Below, in pieces: positions 22,502 through 35,246 of a DNA stretch of 64,000 nt. A program made the translations under genes and the position numbers. This stretch comes from Mesomycoplasma neurolyticum (GTDB lineage: Bacteria; Bacillota_I; Bacilli_A; Mycoplasmatales; Metamycoplasmataceae). The notes beneath the pieces were generated by a model. It was not told the DNA's origin and did no database searches. It saw only the letters and a list, made by a program, of their open reading frames with translations. How positions within the stretch are numbered: position 1 is the stretch's first letter; the number at the start of each line of letters is the position of its first letter. The stretch lies in contig NZ_LR214951.1 in the NCBI RefSeq assembly GCF_900660485.1, positions 915,559 through 979,558 of the forward strand, written 5' to 3'.

Positions 22502-23052
22502 TGGAATTAGAGTTATATTTATTGGAAATAGAAGAAAAATCAATTAAAGTTTTTAACCATTTTGAAAGAGAATTAGCTAAAATTTCTACTGGTAGAGCTA
22601 ATCCTCAATTAGTTTCATACATAAAAGTTAATTATTATGAAACAATGACACCAATTGAACAACTTGCATCAATTTCAATACCACAAGCAACACAAATTTT
22701 AATAAAACCTTTTGATCAAAATATTGTTAAAGATATTTATTCAACAATCATTTCTCAAAATTGATCAGTCCAAACTGTTAATGAAGGAACACAAGTAAGA
22801 TTGACATTTCCACCACTAACAACAGAAAGAAGAAGAGAATTGGTTAAGAGTTTATCAAAGGTTATTGAGGAAGCTAAAATTGGTATTAGATCAATTAGAC
22901 AAGAAATTAATAAAGAAATAAAAAAAGACGATGAATTAACAGAAGACCAAGAAAAAAAATATTTAGAAAAAATTCAAGAAGTTGTTAATAAAAAAATTGA
23001 AGAAATTAATTTAATAGCAGAAAAAAAAGAAAAAGATTTGATGACTAACTAA
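22501..23052 (+). CDS. frr: Ribosome recycling factor
   Basis: A 183-residue RRF, which splits post-termination ribosomes with EF-G. The family segments FERELAKISTGRANPQL, RLTFPPLTTERRRELVKSL and IRSIRQEINKEIKK are clear, giving the long three-helix domain I and the small domain II between. One TGA-coded Trp is at ISQNWSVQ. It overlaps pyrH and cdsA by one base at each end. Confidence 0.96.
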
Positions 23053-23990
23053 TGGTTATTAAAACTCATTCCAATATTTTTAAAAGATTATTAATTGTTT
23101 TTGTAATATTTGCAATATTTTTACCTATTTTTTTTCTTACTTTACTTGGTAAAGTAGGAAACATTATTTTTTCTATTTTGTGTATTATATTAACTTTTTA
23201 TGCATTATTTGAAATTTTGCAACATTTTCACAAAAACAAAATATTAACTACTATTTTTTGTTTTTTATCTATATTATTCTTTATCAAAAGAAATAATATT
23301 TTTAGTTTTTCACAAGAAATTCTTCTTCATAAAAATAATGAAACTGAAAAAATAAAAAAATATATTGAATATTTAAAATTTGATTGAGAAGAATTTTTAT
23401 GTATAGCATTGTTAATTTTAGTTGTTACAATAATATATTTTATTAAAGAAAAGAAAACAAAAAACATTTTTTTAAAAAAACTTGTATTTTTAAATTTTAT
23501 AGTTATTTTTATTCCTGTTGTAGCTGAAGTTATAATTTTAACAAATATCTACAACGTATATTTATCATTAGCATTAATCTTTATATCTGCTTTTGCAGAT
23601 TCAGCAGGGTATTTTGGTGGCAAATTATTAGGTAATAAAATAATTAAACGGAAATTAGCGCCCAAAATATCACCTAAGAAAACATGGGAAGGATTTGTTT
23701 TTGCATATTTATTTTCATTTATTTTTGGATTTTGTATTTTTTATTTCTCCCCATTTTTAAACACATTTTCAAATAAAATATTAATAAGTTTAGTTTTTTC
23801 ATTAATTTTACCCCTTGCATCTATTTTTGGTGATTTATTTTTTTCTTTAATTAAGCGTTTCTTAAAAATTAAAGATTTTTCAAAAATATTCAAAAATCAC
23901 GGGGGATTTATGGATCGTTTTGATTCAACATTTTTTGTATTTTTTATTGTTTTTATTTTATTTATTATTTTTAGTTTAATGTTGTTGTAA
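23052..23990 (+). CDS. cdsA: Phosphatidate cytidylyltransferase
   Basis: A 312-residue membrane enzyme making CDP-diacylglycerol, the precursor of acidic phospholipids, from phosphatidate and CTP. About eight TM helices. The CDP-alcohol signature is present: [25 protein letters not shown] and then [11 protein letters not shown] with [12 protein letters not shown]. The Trp in KTWEGF is TGG. Last of the pyrH-frr-cdsA operon. Confidence 0.95.
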
Positions 23991-24011
23991 AATTTTAAAG
24001 AGGTTTATACT

Positions 24012-24929
24012 ATGAAAAAAAGTAAAAAAACACAATATTTATTTGCATTGGATTTAGATGGAACAGTTTTATCTAATTCAGCAACTGGTGAAATTCATCC
24101 TGAAACTATTGAAGCAATTAAATTAGCAAAAGAACAAGGACATATTGTTTGTATAGTTACAGGTCGTCCATGAAGAAGTAGCAAGCCTATTTATGATTTA
24201 TTAGAACTTGATACTGTCATTGGAAATTACAATGGTGCTCATATTCACAATCCTAAAGATGATTTTTTTATTCCTAGAATTAAATATTTAAATTTAAATG
24301 AAATGCTTTACATTTTAGGTGATAAAAAAGTTAAAAAAGAAATTTCAAACATTGCCATTGAAGGCCCTGGTTGAGTTCAACTTAAAAAAAGAGATGCTGA
24401 TATTGAAAAAGTTTTTGGTTTCAATCAGTTACCTAAATTTAAAGTTGGTATAAATTTAAACAAAATTCCTTTAAAACCTACAGGGATTATTTTTGATGTT
24501 AAAGAAACAACTGATGTTTATGAGCTTAAAACATACTTAGAATCAAAATATGGTGATTTAGGTGAATTTTCTTCATGATCAAAAGGTGAAGGTTTAACAC
24601 CTGTTTTTGATATTACTTCAGTAGGTGTCAATAAAGCGAAAGTTATTTCATTATTAATGAGATATTACCATATTGATAGAGAATATACAATTAGTATTGG
24701 CGATGGTTTCAATGATGTTACAATGTTTTCAGTTACAAATATTGCTGTTGCTATGGAGAATAGTGATCCAAGAGTCAAAAGAACAGCTACAGTAGTTTTG
24801 AAAAAAAGTAACAAAGATGGTGGAGTTGGTTATTATATTAAGAAATTTCTTAAATCACCAGAAAAAGAAATGAAAAAAAGTATAAAAATTAGATATTCAA
24901 GAGACAATAAAGAAGCTTCTATTACATAA
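24012..24929 (+). CDS. HAD-superfamily Cof-type phosphatase
   Basis: A 305-residue haloacid dehalogenase-like hydrolase with a type IIB (Cof/YidA) cap. Motif I FALDLDGTVL holds nucleophile Asp14 and Asp16; motif II is VTGRP; motif IV is SIGDGFNDVTMF. Likely dephosphorylates small sugar phosphates or nucleotides in the cytosol; the substrate is not inferable. AGAGG lies about eight bases before the ATG. It follows cdsA closely and may share its transcript. Confidence 0.88.
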
Positions 24930-24934
24930 TAATT

Positions 24935-25633
24935 ATGATTTCGAATATTGATATAAACAACATAATCGGTTGCGATGAAACAGGGGTTGGTGATTATTTT
25001 TCTCCAATTGTTTTTTCATGTGTTTGAATTGATAAAACTCAAAAACACAAATTAGAAAATATAGGAATTACCGATTCAAAAAAATTAACTAAAAATAAAA
25101 TTCAAGAATTATCTACAATTATTAAAGAAAACTGTTTATCAATAACTATTTCTATAAATCAAGATGTTTATAACCGAATGATTACTGAAAAATGAAATGC
25201 AAATGAAATTAAAATGATTGCATACTTAGAAGCTTTTGAAAAATTTTTTAGCGTCAATCATGAGCTTATATCAAATTTAAAACCTACTATTTTAGTTGAT
25301 CAATTTTCAACTATAAAAAGTATTGAAAAATACATTAAAAAAATAATAGATAATAAAATTGTTCCTTTGAATTATTTTAATGATTTTTCACTTTTGAATT
25401 TTGAAACAAAAGCAGAAATTAAATATTTATCTGTTGCTTGTGCTTCAATTTTAGCAAGACAAACTCTTAATATGCTTATGGATAAACAAAATAAAAAATG
25501 AAACATGATTTTTCCTTATGGAGCATGAAATGATTTAATTTTAAATTTTACTAAAAAATTTGTTGCAAAACATGGTAAAAAATCTCTCAACTATGTTGCT
25601 AAAGTACATTTCAAAAATACTAAAAAAATTTAG
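24935..25633 (+). CDS. rnhC: Ribonuclease HIII
   Basis: A 232-residue type 2 RNase H that removes RNA from RNA-DNA hybrids. GCDETGVGDYFSP is the HIII-specific active-site motif (Asp and Glu), followed by DSKKLT, ILVDQF and KAEIKYLSVACASILAR. The N-terminal substrate-binding extension of full-length RNase HIII is missing, which makes it look HII-sized. HIII is preferred because of VGDYF. It starts five bases after the HAD gene. Confidence 0.85.
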
Positions 25634-25678
25634 TAATAAATAAACATAATTATTCTAAATTAAATTTTTAATTTTTTC

Positions 25679-25723
25679 TAATAAAATAGCTTAAAATTTG
25701 TGCTATTTTATTAATTCTTTTTT
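25679..25723 (+). terminator. Terminator after rnhC
   Basis: TAATAAAATAGC (25679-25690) pairs with GCTATTTTATTA (25702-25713), a 12-bp stem with an 11-base loop and a following T-rich run. Confidence 0.75.
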
Positions 25724-25752
25724 ATAATGAAATTTAAAATTTTTAATATAAT
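25723..25752 (+). promoter_or_regulatory. Candidate -10 boxes for the permease-polC unit
   Basis: TATAAT occurs at 25723-25728 and again at 25747-25752, just after the rnhC terminator and before the AAGGAG site of the permease. Which box is used cannot be told. Confidence 0.45.
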
Positions 25753-25783
25753 TTTAATGCTATTTTTTACAAGGAGTTTAATA

Positions 25784-27172
25784 ATGTCGAATAAAAATAA
25801 ATTTTCAGAAAAAAATTTTATTTTTTATGGCCTAAACTATATAATAGGTTTTGGTTTTATCGTAACTATTTCAAGTGTTATTTCTAAAGGCGCTTGAGGA
25901 ATATTAATTTTTGTTCTCACAGCTTTTATTGCTATGGTTGCTATGCTTTCATATTCAAGAGGAGGGCAAGTTTATGGTAAAGAAATAGGTGGCGCTTATG
26001 CTTATGCTAAAAAAGCATTTCCTAAAAATCGTTTTTTTATATTCTGCGTAGGTTGAAATCAATTTGCTCAAGTTCCGCTTTTTGCAGCATCAACTCCACT
26101 TTTGCTTTCGAGTCTACTTACAGAATTTGATAAATCAAATCAATTTATTTACCAAATATCATCAATTATACTTTTTGTAGTTGTTACATTAATTGGATTA
26201 TTTGGTATTCATCTGTCTAAGTGATTTATATTTATAACAAGTTTTTTTAAATGAGTAATTATTTTATTAGGATTTGGAATTGTTGTTTATTTATCTTTTG
26301 GTAATTTTTCAATTGCAAAAAGTTTTCAAAGCAATGAAGAAATTTCAATTGCTATAATAGCTTCAAGTATTTTATCCTTCTTTTATGCTTTTGGTGGATT
26401 TGAAGGATTAGCAGGTGTTTCTTTAGAAGTAAAAACTAAAAGATTTAAAAAATTATTATTCTTAATTTTTATAATTGTTTTTACATTTTACTTTGTATTT
26501 TATTTAGTATTTTTATTTTTAGATAAAGATGTTGTTGAAATAGGAGATGATAGTGTTTCTTTTAGCAAATTATTAAAAATTGTTTTTGGATTAACAGGAT
26601 CTATTTTATTTATAATAGGAGCACTTTTTAGAAATTTTAGTTCAACACTATCAAGCAGTTTATATTATTCAAGAATTATTGCATCAATGGCAAATGACAA
26701 TTTTATTCCTAAAATTTTTGCTATAAAAAATAAAAATAATGAATATAAATACTCATTAATGTTTGCAATATTTGTACAAATAATTGCAATGATTATTTTA
26801 GGAATCATTCCTTATTATTTAAATTTAAAAGATCAATTTTCAACCATAATTAGTGCAGGAGTGATTGTATTTTTTATGCAATATATTTTCTCAATTTTTT
26901 CAATTTTGATAATTTCTAATAAAACAAAAGAAATTAAAATATCTATTTTTGAAAAAATTCTTTATGTAATTGGTATTGTAATTATTTCATTAATAATATT
27001 AATTAATATTTTTCCATTTATTGTTAATGAACCCTTTAAAACAACTTCATTATTCAAACTTATTAGTTATGTAGTTGTGATGCTTTTAGGTTTTGCGTTT
27101 TGAGCGCTAAATAATTTTGTTTTATCTAAAAAAAATAAAAAAGGACAATTAAATTCAATTGTTGATTTTTAA
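25784..27172 (+). CDS. APC-superfamily amino-acid permease
   Basis: A 462-residue secondary transporter with about 12 TM helices. The N-terminal helix IIGFGFIVTISSVISKGAWG matches the substrate-binding unwound helix of APC permeases. GGAYAYAKKAFPKN and SFFYAFGGFEGLAGVS are further family features. AAGGAG lies eight bases before the ATG. The imported amino acid is unknown. It ends two bases before polC, so the two are probably co-transcribed. Confidence 0.85.
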
Positions 27173-27174
27173 AT

Positions 27175-30100
27175 ATGGATATAGGTTTTAAAAAATTTTG
27201 TTTAGAAATAAATTTTGAATATACAAAAGAATTTGAAAAAGTTAGTGTTAAAGAAGTAAAAAAAGAAAATGATATTTATATTGTATTTTTAAAATTTAAT
27301 CAATTATTAGATATTTTTTTATTTAAAAAATTTTATTTTAAAGTTAGACAACATACCAATATACATTTTGAAATTTATATTGAACTTTTTGATGATTCTA
27401 AAAAAAATATTTATATTCAAAATTATTTTGATTTTGCATATCTTTTAGCAACAGAAAAAGAATTTAACTTTTTAGAAAATAAAAAAAATATTTTTGAAAA
27501 TGATAAATTAATTATTTTTTTTGATTCTATTTTAGAAGAAAATAATTTCATCCAATCAAAAGACAAGGTTTTATTTTATCTAAAGCAATGAGGTTTTAAT
27601 AAATTAGTTGTTGAAACAAAAATTAATACTAAAAATGATCAAAAAAAAATAGAAGAAAAGAAAAATATTGAACTGCAAGAACAAAAAATACAAGAAAAAT
27701 TGCAACATCAAACTTCTAGCTCAAACAACTATGAAAATAAAAAAAATTTTTTTAATAGTTATAATAAATATAATTCATTTGTTGAACTAGAAATTGAAGA
27801 AGTTTATACAACTGATGAGATTAATGTTTCTTTAAAAGGAGAAATTTTTAAGAAAGAAACAAAAGAGACAAAATCCGGTTTATGAATAACTATTATGTCT
27901 ATCACCAATTACGTTGAAGCTGTAAAAATTAAAATTTTTTCTAGAACAGATGCTGAAAAAAATAAAGTTAATAGTTTTAAAATTGGGGATAAAATTATTG
28001 CTCAAGGAATTTTAGAAAATGATGATTTTACCAAAAGTAAAATTTTAAATTCTAAAAATATTACTGTTTTAAATATTAAAGATGAAATTCCACAAGATCT
28101 TGAAACAAATAAAAGAGTTGAATTTTATGCTAAAACAAACATGTCAACTATGGATGGTTTAGCTAATATTGAACAATATGTAAAAAGAGCTGAAGAATTT
28201 GGACATCAAGCTATTGGAATTGCTGATTTAAATTCTGTTCAAAATTTTCCTAAATTTTATGATGTAAGTAAAAAATTCAAAGTTAAACCTATTTATGGTT
28301 CATCATTTAATGCTTTAAATAGTGATTTAAGTGCAATTATAAATTCAGATGATAGAAATTTAGCATCTTCAAGATATATTATTTTTGACTTGGAAACAAC
28401 AGGTTTAACTGCTAAATTCCATGAAATAATTGAATTTGGTGCAGTTATTTTAGAAAATAAAAAACTAGTTGAAACAATTCAATTTTTTATCAAACCCACC
28501 AAACCAATACCAAAACAAATTACTGATCTTACGAATATTACAAATGAAGATGTAGAAAATGCTATTTCACAAGAAGAAGGAATTAAAAAAATTAGAGAAA
28601 TATTATCTAGTGGGATAGCTGTTGCACATAATGCTTTTCAATTTGATATCAATGTAGTAAATGAAAAAATTTATGCTTTTAATTTAGAAGAATTAAAAAC
28701 TCCTGTAATTGACACATTAGTTTTAAATCATATTTTATTTCCAAATAGAAAACGTAATGACTTAGAAAATATAGCTCAAAAATTAAATATAAATTTTGAT
28801 TCAACTTTAAACCATAGAGCTGACTATGACGCTAAAATTCTTGCCCAAATTTGACTAGTTTATTTAGAACAATTAGAAAAAAACAATGTTTTTACAGGTA
28901 AAGATTTAGCACAATTCACTTATCCTACAATTTTTTCACATTATTCAAAAAATGATCGAAATGAAATGTCAATTTATGTTAAAAATCAAAAAGGTTTAAA
29001 AGAATTGTTTAAATTAATTTCTTTATCATCTATTGACAATTTTTATGGGGGTCCAAAATTATTTATTGATAAGTTACCTAAAAGTGAAAATTTATTTTTT
29101 GCTTCAGGTTCAACTACATCAAGAATAATCCATAAATTAATTTATGGAACAACCAAAAGTTTAATTGATGAAATAAAATATTATGATGTTATTTTTATTC
29201 CACCGCCTCGCGCTTTTAGCCATCTTGTAAAAAGACAAATTATAACTTTGAATAATGTTAAAAAAGCACTAAAAAATTTAATTGAAAATGCTAAAAAATT
29301 AAACAAAATAGTTATAGCTATTTCTGACTGTAAATATTTAGATGTAAAAGATAAAATTTTTCATGAAATATATATAAATGCTAAAGGTTTAGGTGGTTTG
29401 AGACACTATTTATATGATAGAAGAGACAAAGATCCAGATTATCCATTACAAAATTATTTGTCTACTACTGAAATGTATAAAGAATTTCAATTTGTTGGTG
29501 ATGTAAAAATTATTGAAGAAATCGTTGTTACTAATTCAGCAATTTTAGCTAATCAAATACAACCTGTTGAAGTTATTAAAAAAGATTTATATTCACCAAC
29601 ATTTGACAATTCTAAAGAAAATTTAAAACAATTAGTATATAAAACTGCAAGAAATATTTATGGTGAAACTCTTCCACAAATTGTTGAAGAAAGACTCGCA
29701 AAAGAACTTGTGCCAATTATGGAGCATGGTTTTCATGTTGTATATTGAATAAGCCATAAGTTAGTTTCAAAAGCTAAAAATGATGGTCATCTTGTTGGTT
29801 CAAGAGGTTCTGTTGGTTCATCATTAGTTGCAACTATGGCAGGTATAACTGAGGTAAATCCCTTAGTTCCACATTACATTTGTAAAAAATGTAAGTTTTC
29901 AGAATTTTTTGAAGATGGAACATATCAGTCAGGTTTTGATCTTCCAGATAAAAACTGTCCTAACTGTAGTACAGCTTTAACTAAAGAAGGACAAACTATT
30001 TTGTTTGAAACTTTTTTAGGATTTAATGCAGACAAAGTTCCTGATATTGATTTGAATTTTTCAGGGGAATATCAACCTATTTTACAAGAAGAGATTAAAA

Positions 30101-31485
30101 AAATGTTTGGTGAAAACAAAGCTTTTAAAGCTGGTACTGTTTTAAGTAATAAAGAGAAAACTATTTATGGATACATCAAAAGTCATTTAGAAATTACAAA
30201 TAAAACATTGTCACCAGAATTTATGGATTTTTTATCTAAAAAAGCAAGTGGAACCAAAAGAACAACAGGACAACACCCAGGTGGTGTTATTATCATACCA
30301 AAAGAATATGATATAGAAGATTTTACACCTATCAATTATCCAGCAAATGATACATCTTCAAATTGAAAAACAACTCATTTTGATTATGATGCATTGCATG
30401 ATAATTTACTTAAATTAGATATTCTTGGACATGATGATCCAACTGCGATAGAAATGTTAGAAAAATTAACTAATATTAAAGCTAGTGACATCCCAACTTC
30501 TGATCCTAAAATTGTTTCTTTATTTTCTTCAACTGAAGCATTAGGAATTAAACCAAGTGATATTTTTAATGAAACAACAGGAGCAATGGGAATTCCTGAA
30601 TTTGGGACATCATTTGTAAGAGGAATGTTAAAAAGCGCAAAAGTTAATAGCTTTGCTGATTTAGTTGCAATTTCAGGATTGTCACATGGAACAGATGTGT
30701 GAACTAATAACGCTGATCGTTTAATTAAAGAATTAAAATTGTCTTTTAGAGATATTGTTTCTTGTCGTGATGATATTATGGTTTTTTTAATTCAAAAAGG
30801 AATTAAACCATACTTAGCTTTTCAAATTACAGAAAATGTAAGAAAAGGTAAATCTGTAAGTCCAGAAAATGAAAAAATTTTAAGAGATAATCAAATCCCA
30901 GAGTGATATATAGAATCAATGAAAAAAATTAAATATTTATTTCCTAAAGCACATGCTGTAGCTTATGTTATGATGGCATGAAGAATTGCTTATTTTAAGT
31001 TATATCATCCGTTAGAATATTATGCAACTTATTTTACAACTCGAGCAGATGTAATTGATATTGAAACACTTATTTCTGGAGAAGAATTTGTTGCTAACAG
31101 AATAAATGAACTTAATAAGAAAAAAAATAATGCTAAAGGTGCTGAATTAAAGGTAAAAGAAAAAGAATTGATTCCTATTTTATTAATAGCAAAAGAAATG
31201 TTCGCAAGGGGTTATAAAGTTGAAAATGTTAGCTTAAAAAATTCTAAAGCTAAAACATGAATTATTAATCATGATAATAAATCATTAATTCCTCCATTTA
31301 TTTCTATTGATGGTTTAGGAGAAGTTGTGGCTACGACTTTAGAAAAAGAAAGAAATGAAAAGTTTTTTACATCAATTCAAGATCTTAAAAAACGTGTTTC
31401 TTTAAATAAAACATTATTTGAAAAATTAGTAGAAATGAAAGTTATAGAAAATTTAAAAGAAAGTGATCAATTTGCATTGTTTTAA
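27175..31485 (+). CDS. polC: DNA polymerase III alpha subunit, PolC type
   Basis: A 1436-residue Gram-positive replicative polymerase. Order: an N-terminal region, an OB fold (about 220-310), a split PHP domain (about 315-385), a DnaQ-like 3'-5' exonuclease ([11 protein letters not shown] with Asp405/Glu407, HNAFQFD, HRADYD), then the polymerase core. A zinc site has Cys903, Cys906, Cys928 and Cys931. Catalytic [12 protein letters not shown] carries Asp957 and Asp959. The PHP metal ligands appear lost: the usual HxH is Tyr-Ala-Lys (318-320) and DH is Asp351-Leu352. The exonuclease looks intact. Confidence 0.96.
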
Positions 31486-31508
31486 CTTTGAAAAAAAAAT
31501 AAATGGTT

Positions 31509-31514
31509 TATAAT
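31509..31514 (+). promoter_or_regulatory. -10 box upstream of the nusA leader
   Basis: TATAAT with a possible TTGAAA at 31488-31493 (15-base spacer). It lies upstream of the hairpin at 31537-31560, so transcripts starting here would carry that hairpin in the nusA leader. Confidence 0.45.
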
Positions 31515-31536
31515 CTAACTATAAGTAAAATATACT

Positions 31537-31564
31537 AAAAGGTTGCGTTAGCAGCCTTTTATTA
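31537..31564 (+). terminator. Hairpin between polC and nusA (terminator or attenuator)
   Basis: AAAAGG pairs with CCTTTT, then a T/G position, then TGC with GCA around the loop GTTA. The tail is TTTTATTAT, an imperfect U tract. It may end polC transcripts or attenuate nusA. Confidence 0.6.
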
Positions 31565-31600
31565 TCATAAAGTATATATTTTGATTAAAATAGGAGAAAA

Positions 31601-33175
31601 ATGCAAAAAAACATTTTATTTTTTAAATCTTTTAAAGAAATTTCCAATTCTAAAAACATTAATATTGAAGAAATTATAGATATTTTAAAAGAAATTTTTA
31701 AAAAAACTATTACATCTAGAATTGACCCTGATTCTGAAATTGATTTATTTGTTGACCTTGAAAATAATGATTTAAGGATTTTAAACCACAATTTTACAGT
31801 TGTAAGTGAAGAAGAATTTGAAGAGGAATCAAAACAAGAAGGCTACAAATTATATTATACAACAAAAGAAATTGCAAAAAGTAGAAACAATCTAGTTGTT
31901 TCAGAAGGTGATGTTAATGTAACAATGGAAATTGATCCAAAAGACATCCCAAAAGATATTTTTATTTCAATAAGACAACAATTTACACAAAAAGTGAATG
32001 AAATTTCTAGAGAAAAAATTTATAAAAAATACCATTCATTAATTGGGCAAGTTGTTAAAGCTAAATTTATTTCTGCTAAAAAATCAGGTAAAACTTACGA
32101 AATTATAGAAGATGGAACATTAGCTTTTATGCCGAATTATTTATCTAGCTCTAAAAAAATCGAAGATACATTAAATAAAAATTCATTAAACATAGAAGAT
32201 GTTTATATTTTTGATGCTCTTGAAACATCCAAAGGTAGTCAAGTTATTATTTCTAATACATCTAATAAAATTTTGTTTGATATTCTCCAAAAAGAAATTC
32301 CTGAAATTACAACAAATGAAATCAAAATTGATAAAGTGGCTAGAATTGCAAATGAAAGATCTAAAGTTGCTGTTTCTGCAGTAAATGAAGAAAATGTTCC
32401 TAATATTTTAGGTGCTATTATTGGTCAAGGTGGAAATAGAATAGAAATAATTTCTCAACATTTAAATGATGAAAAAATTGATGTTGTTTTGTATTCTAAA
32501 AATAAAGAAACTTTTATTTCTAATTCACTAGCTCCTGCAAGAGTAGTTTCAATAATTTCACAAGGACCTAAAAAAACTAAATATAAAGTTGTAGTTCCAG
32601 ACTCACAACATACTTTAGCTATCGGGAAAAAAGGAATCAATGTTTTACTTGCTGCAGAATTAGTTAATGCAAAATTAGATATTATGTCTTATTCTGAAGC
32701 AATAAAAGAACTTGGCAGTGACAAAATTGTTTGAAATGGTAACATTAGTGATATAGATGAATTGAATCAAATTGAAGCTGAAGCAAAATCAAAAACTGAA
32801 ATATTACAATTTAAAAACAAATCTAATAATAGAAATAAAAACAATAAAATGTTTACTTCATATTTGATGGAAGAATTTGATAAAGAAATTGAACAATTTA
32901 ATGAAGATTTCAAATTTAGTAGTGATTATACTTATAGTTTTAGTGAAGATGAATTAGAACTTGATGAAACAGAAGAAACACAACAATATTTTGAAGAAGA
33001 AATTATTGCTGATGAGCCAGAACGTGAAATCAAAAAAGAAATTTTTACTAAAGAAGATATCCAGCAAATTAATAAAGAAATTAAGAATTATAAATATGAT
33101 AATGATTTAAATGAATTTGCAGGTGTTAAAGAAATAGATATTAATTGAGATGATGAAGATTGAGGAGAAAACTAG
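31601..33175 (+). CDS. nusA: Transcription factor NusA
   Basis: A 524-residue NusA. The N-terminal RNA-polymerase-binding domain is followed by an S1 domain (about 148-215), KH1 (ERSKVAVSAVN and GAIIGQGGNRIEII) and KH2 (VVPDSQHTLAIGKKGINVLL). After about 380 comes a low-complexity, strongly acidic tail rich in Glu, Asp and Asn. Such tails are found in several mollicute NusA proteins. GGAG lies before the ATG. First gene of nusA-ylxR-infB-rbfA; rimP, often in front of nusA, is not here. Confidence 0.95.
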
Positions 33176-33178
33176 TTT

Positions 33179-33442
33179 TTGAAAAAACAATATAAACGTA
33201 AATGTATTGTTACAAATAATATTATTTCAATTGATGAATTATTAAGATTTTCAATAAATAAAAACAAAGAAATAAGTGTTGATTTTCATAAAAATCTTCC
33301 TGGCAGAGGCGCTTATGTCACAAATAAAAAAGAAATCATCGAAATTTTGTTCAAAAAAAAGTTACTAAATAAAGCTTTTAAAAACAACATTCCAAAAGAA
33401 AAATATGCAAAATTAATGGAGGAAATTTTTAAAAATGAGTAA
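33179..33442 (+). CDS. ylxR: YlxR/RnpM-family RNA-binding protein
   Basis: An 87-residue DUF448 protein. Motifs [15 protein letters not shown] and NLPGRGAYV are the family core. The Bacillus homologue has been described as an RNase P modulator. The start is TTG 33179, with GGAG about 11 bases upstream; no better start exists before the nusA stop. It overlaps infB by eight bases. Standard nusA-ylxR-infB order. Confidence 0.88.
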   Translation: MKKQYKRKCIVTNNIISIDELLRFSINKNKEISVDFHKNLPGRGAYVTNKKEIIEILFKKKLLNKAFKNNIPKEKYAKLMEEIFKNE

Positions 33443-35246
33443 AAAAGATAATATTAAGAAAAAAACCAATCAGCAAACTATAAAAAATCAATTCAATACT
33501 GTCAAAGTGGAATTAAAAAATGGTGTTTTTAATTTTACAGGTCCTATGACAATAGCTGACTTTGCAGAAAAAATTAATAAAAATGCAAAAGATATAATAA
33601 TGCTATTTTTTAAAAAAGGTAAAATGTACACTCTAAATTACACATTAAATGAAGAAGAAATTGCTGAATTATGTATTCGTTATGATTTTGATTTTCAAAA
33701 ACATTCTGAACTAAATGCTTCAAATTTTATGGATGAAATAAAAATTGAAGATGAAGAAGATGAATTAGAAAAAAGACCTCCTATTATTACTATTATGGGT
33801 CATGTTGATCATGGTAAAACAACTTTATTAGATAAAATTAGACAAACAAATGTTGTTGACAGTGAATCCGGTGGAATCACTCAACACACAGGGGCATATC
33901 AAATTGTTTATGATAAAAGAAAAATTACTTTTCTTGATACACCTGGCCATGCTGCTTTCGCTGAAATGAGAGCTCGTGGTTCTAAAATAACAGATATTGT
34001 TGTTTTAGTTGTAGCAGCTGATGATGGTGTTATGCCACAAACAATTGAAGCTATAAATCACGCCAAACATTCAAATGTTCCAATCATTGTTTTTATTAAT
34101 AAAATAGATAAACCAATTAAAGATGTAGAAAAAATTAAAGCAGAATTATCACAATATAATATTATGTCTGAAGAATGAGGTGGTGATAACATTTTTGTTC
34201 AAGGTTCAGGACTTACAGGTAAAGGTATTAATGAATTATTTGAGGCTATTAATTTACAAGCTGATATTCTAGATTTAAAAGCTAATAAAAATCGTGAAGC
34301 TATTGGTGTAGTTATTGAATCAAAATTAGAAAAAGGAAGAGGAGCTGTTGCAACTTTAATAATCCAACATGGAACATTAAATAAAGGTGACTTTATAGTG
34401 GCAGGTTCCAAATATGGAAGAATTAAAACTTTGGAAGATTCCAATGGTAGACCACTAAAAAAAGCTAAACCAGGTACACCTGTTGTGATAACTGGACTCA
34501 ATTATGTTCCTTTAGCAGGAAACAGAATTTTTGCTTTTGATAATGAGAAATTTGCTAAGAATTTAGCAAAAGATAAAGCTATCAGTGATAAAGAAAGTAT
34601 TTTAAAAGAAAAGAAAATCATGATTGATAAAGATGGTACAAAAATTTTAAACTTTATTATTAAAGGTGATGTTTATGGTACCACAGAAGCAGTTAAAAAT
34701 GCTTTAGAAAAATTAAAAAATGAAGAAGCTCAAAGTCAAGTTGTTCATTCAGGAGTTGGTGAAGTTACTGAAAATGATATTCTTTTAGCTAAAACATCAA
34801 ATTCTATTATTTATGCTTTTAAAACTACAGTTTCAGCAGCAGTTAAGGAAAGAGCGCGTGAATCTGGTGTGGAAATCAAAGAATTTGATATTATTTATAA
34901 AATCATAGAAGATGTACAAGAAATTTTAAATAAACTTAGACCTCCTAAATTTGTAGAAGAAGTAATTGGAGAAGCTTTAATTTTAAAAATATTTTATTAT
35001 TCTAAAGTTGGAAATATTGCAGGTTGCAAATTATTAACAGGTAAATTTAAAGCTAAAACAAAAGTCAAAGTTATAAGAAAAAATAAAGTAATTCATGTTG
35101 GTGAACTTGATTCATTAAGAAGAACAACAGATGATGTTAAAGAAGTTTTGGCAGGTAATGAATTTGGTTGTCACATTTATAAATTTAATGATATTGAAGT
35201 TGATGATACAATCATAGCTTATGAACAAGTTGAGGTTAAAGAATAA
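33435..35246 (+). CDS. infB: Translation initiation factor IF-2
   Basis: A 603-residue GTPase that places initiator tRNA on the ribosome. The short N-terminal region lacks the long repeats of enterobacterial IF-2. GTP motifs: GHVDHGKTT (G122-T130), [17 protein letters not shown], and NKIDKP. EF-Tu-like domains II and IV follow, with [18 protein letters not shown] near the C terminus. GGAGG lies before the ATG. One TGA Trp is in EEWGGDN. Overlaps rbfA by one base. Confidence 0.96.

Noticed and set aside
34199..34501. 100-codon minus-strand ORF within infB
   Set aside because: Shadow of the conserved IF-2 domain II coding sequence.
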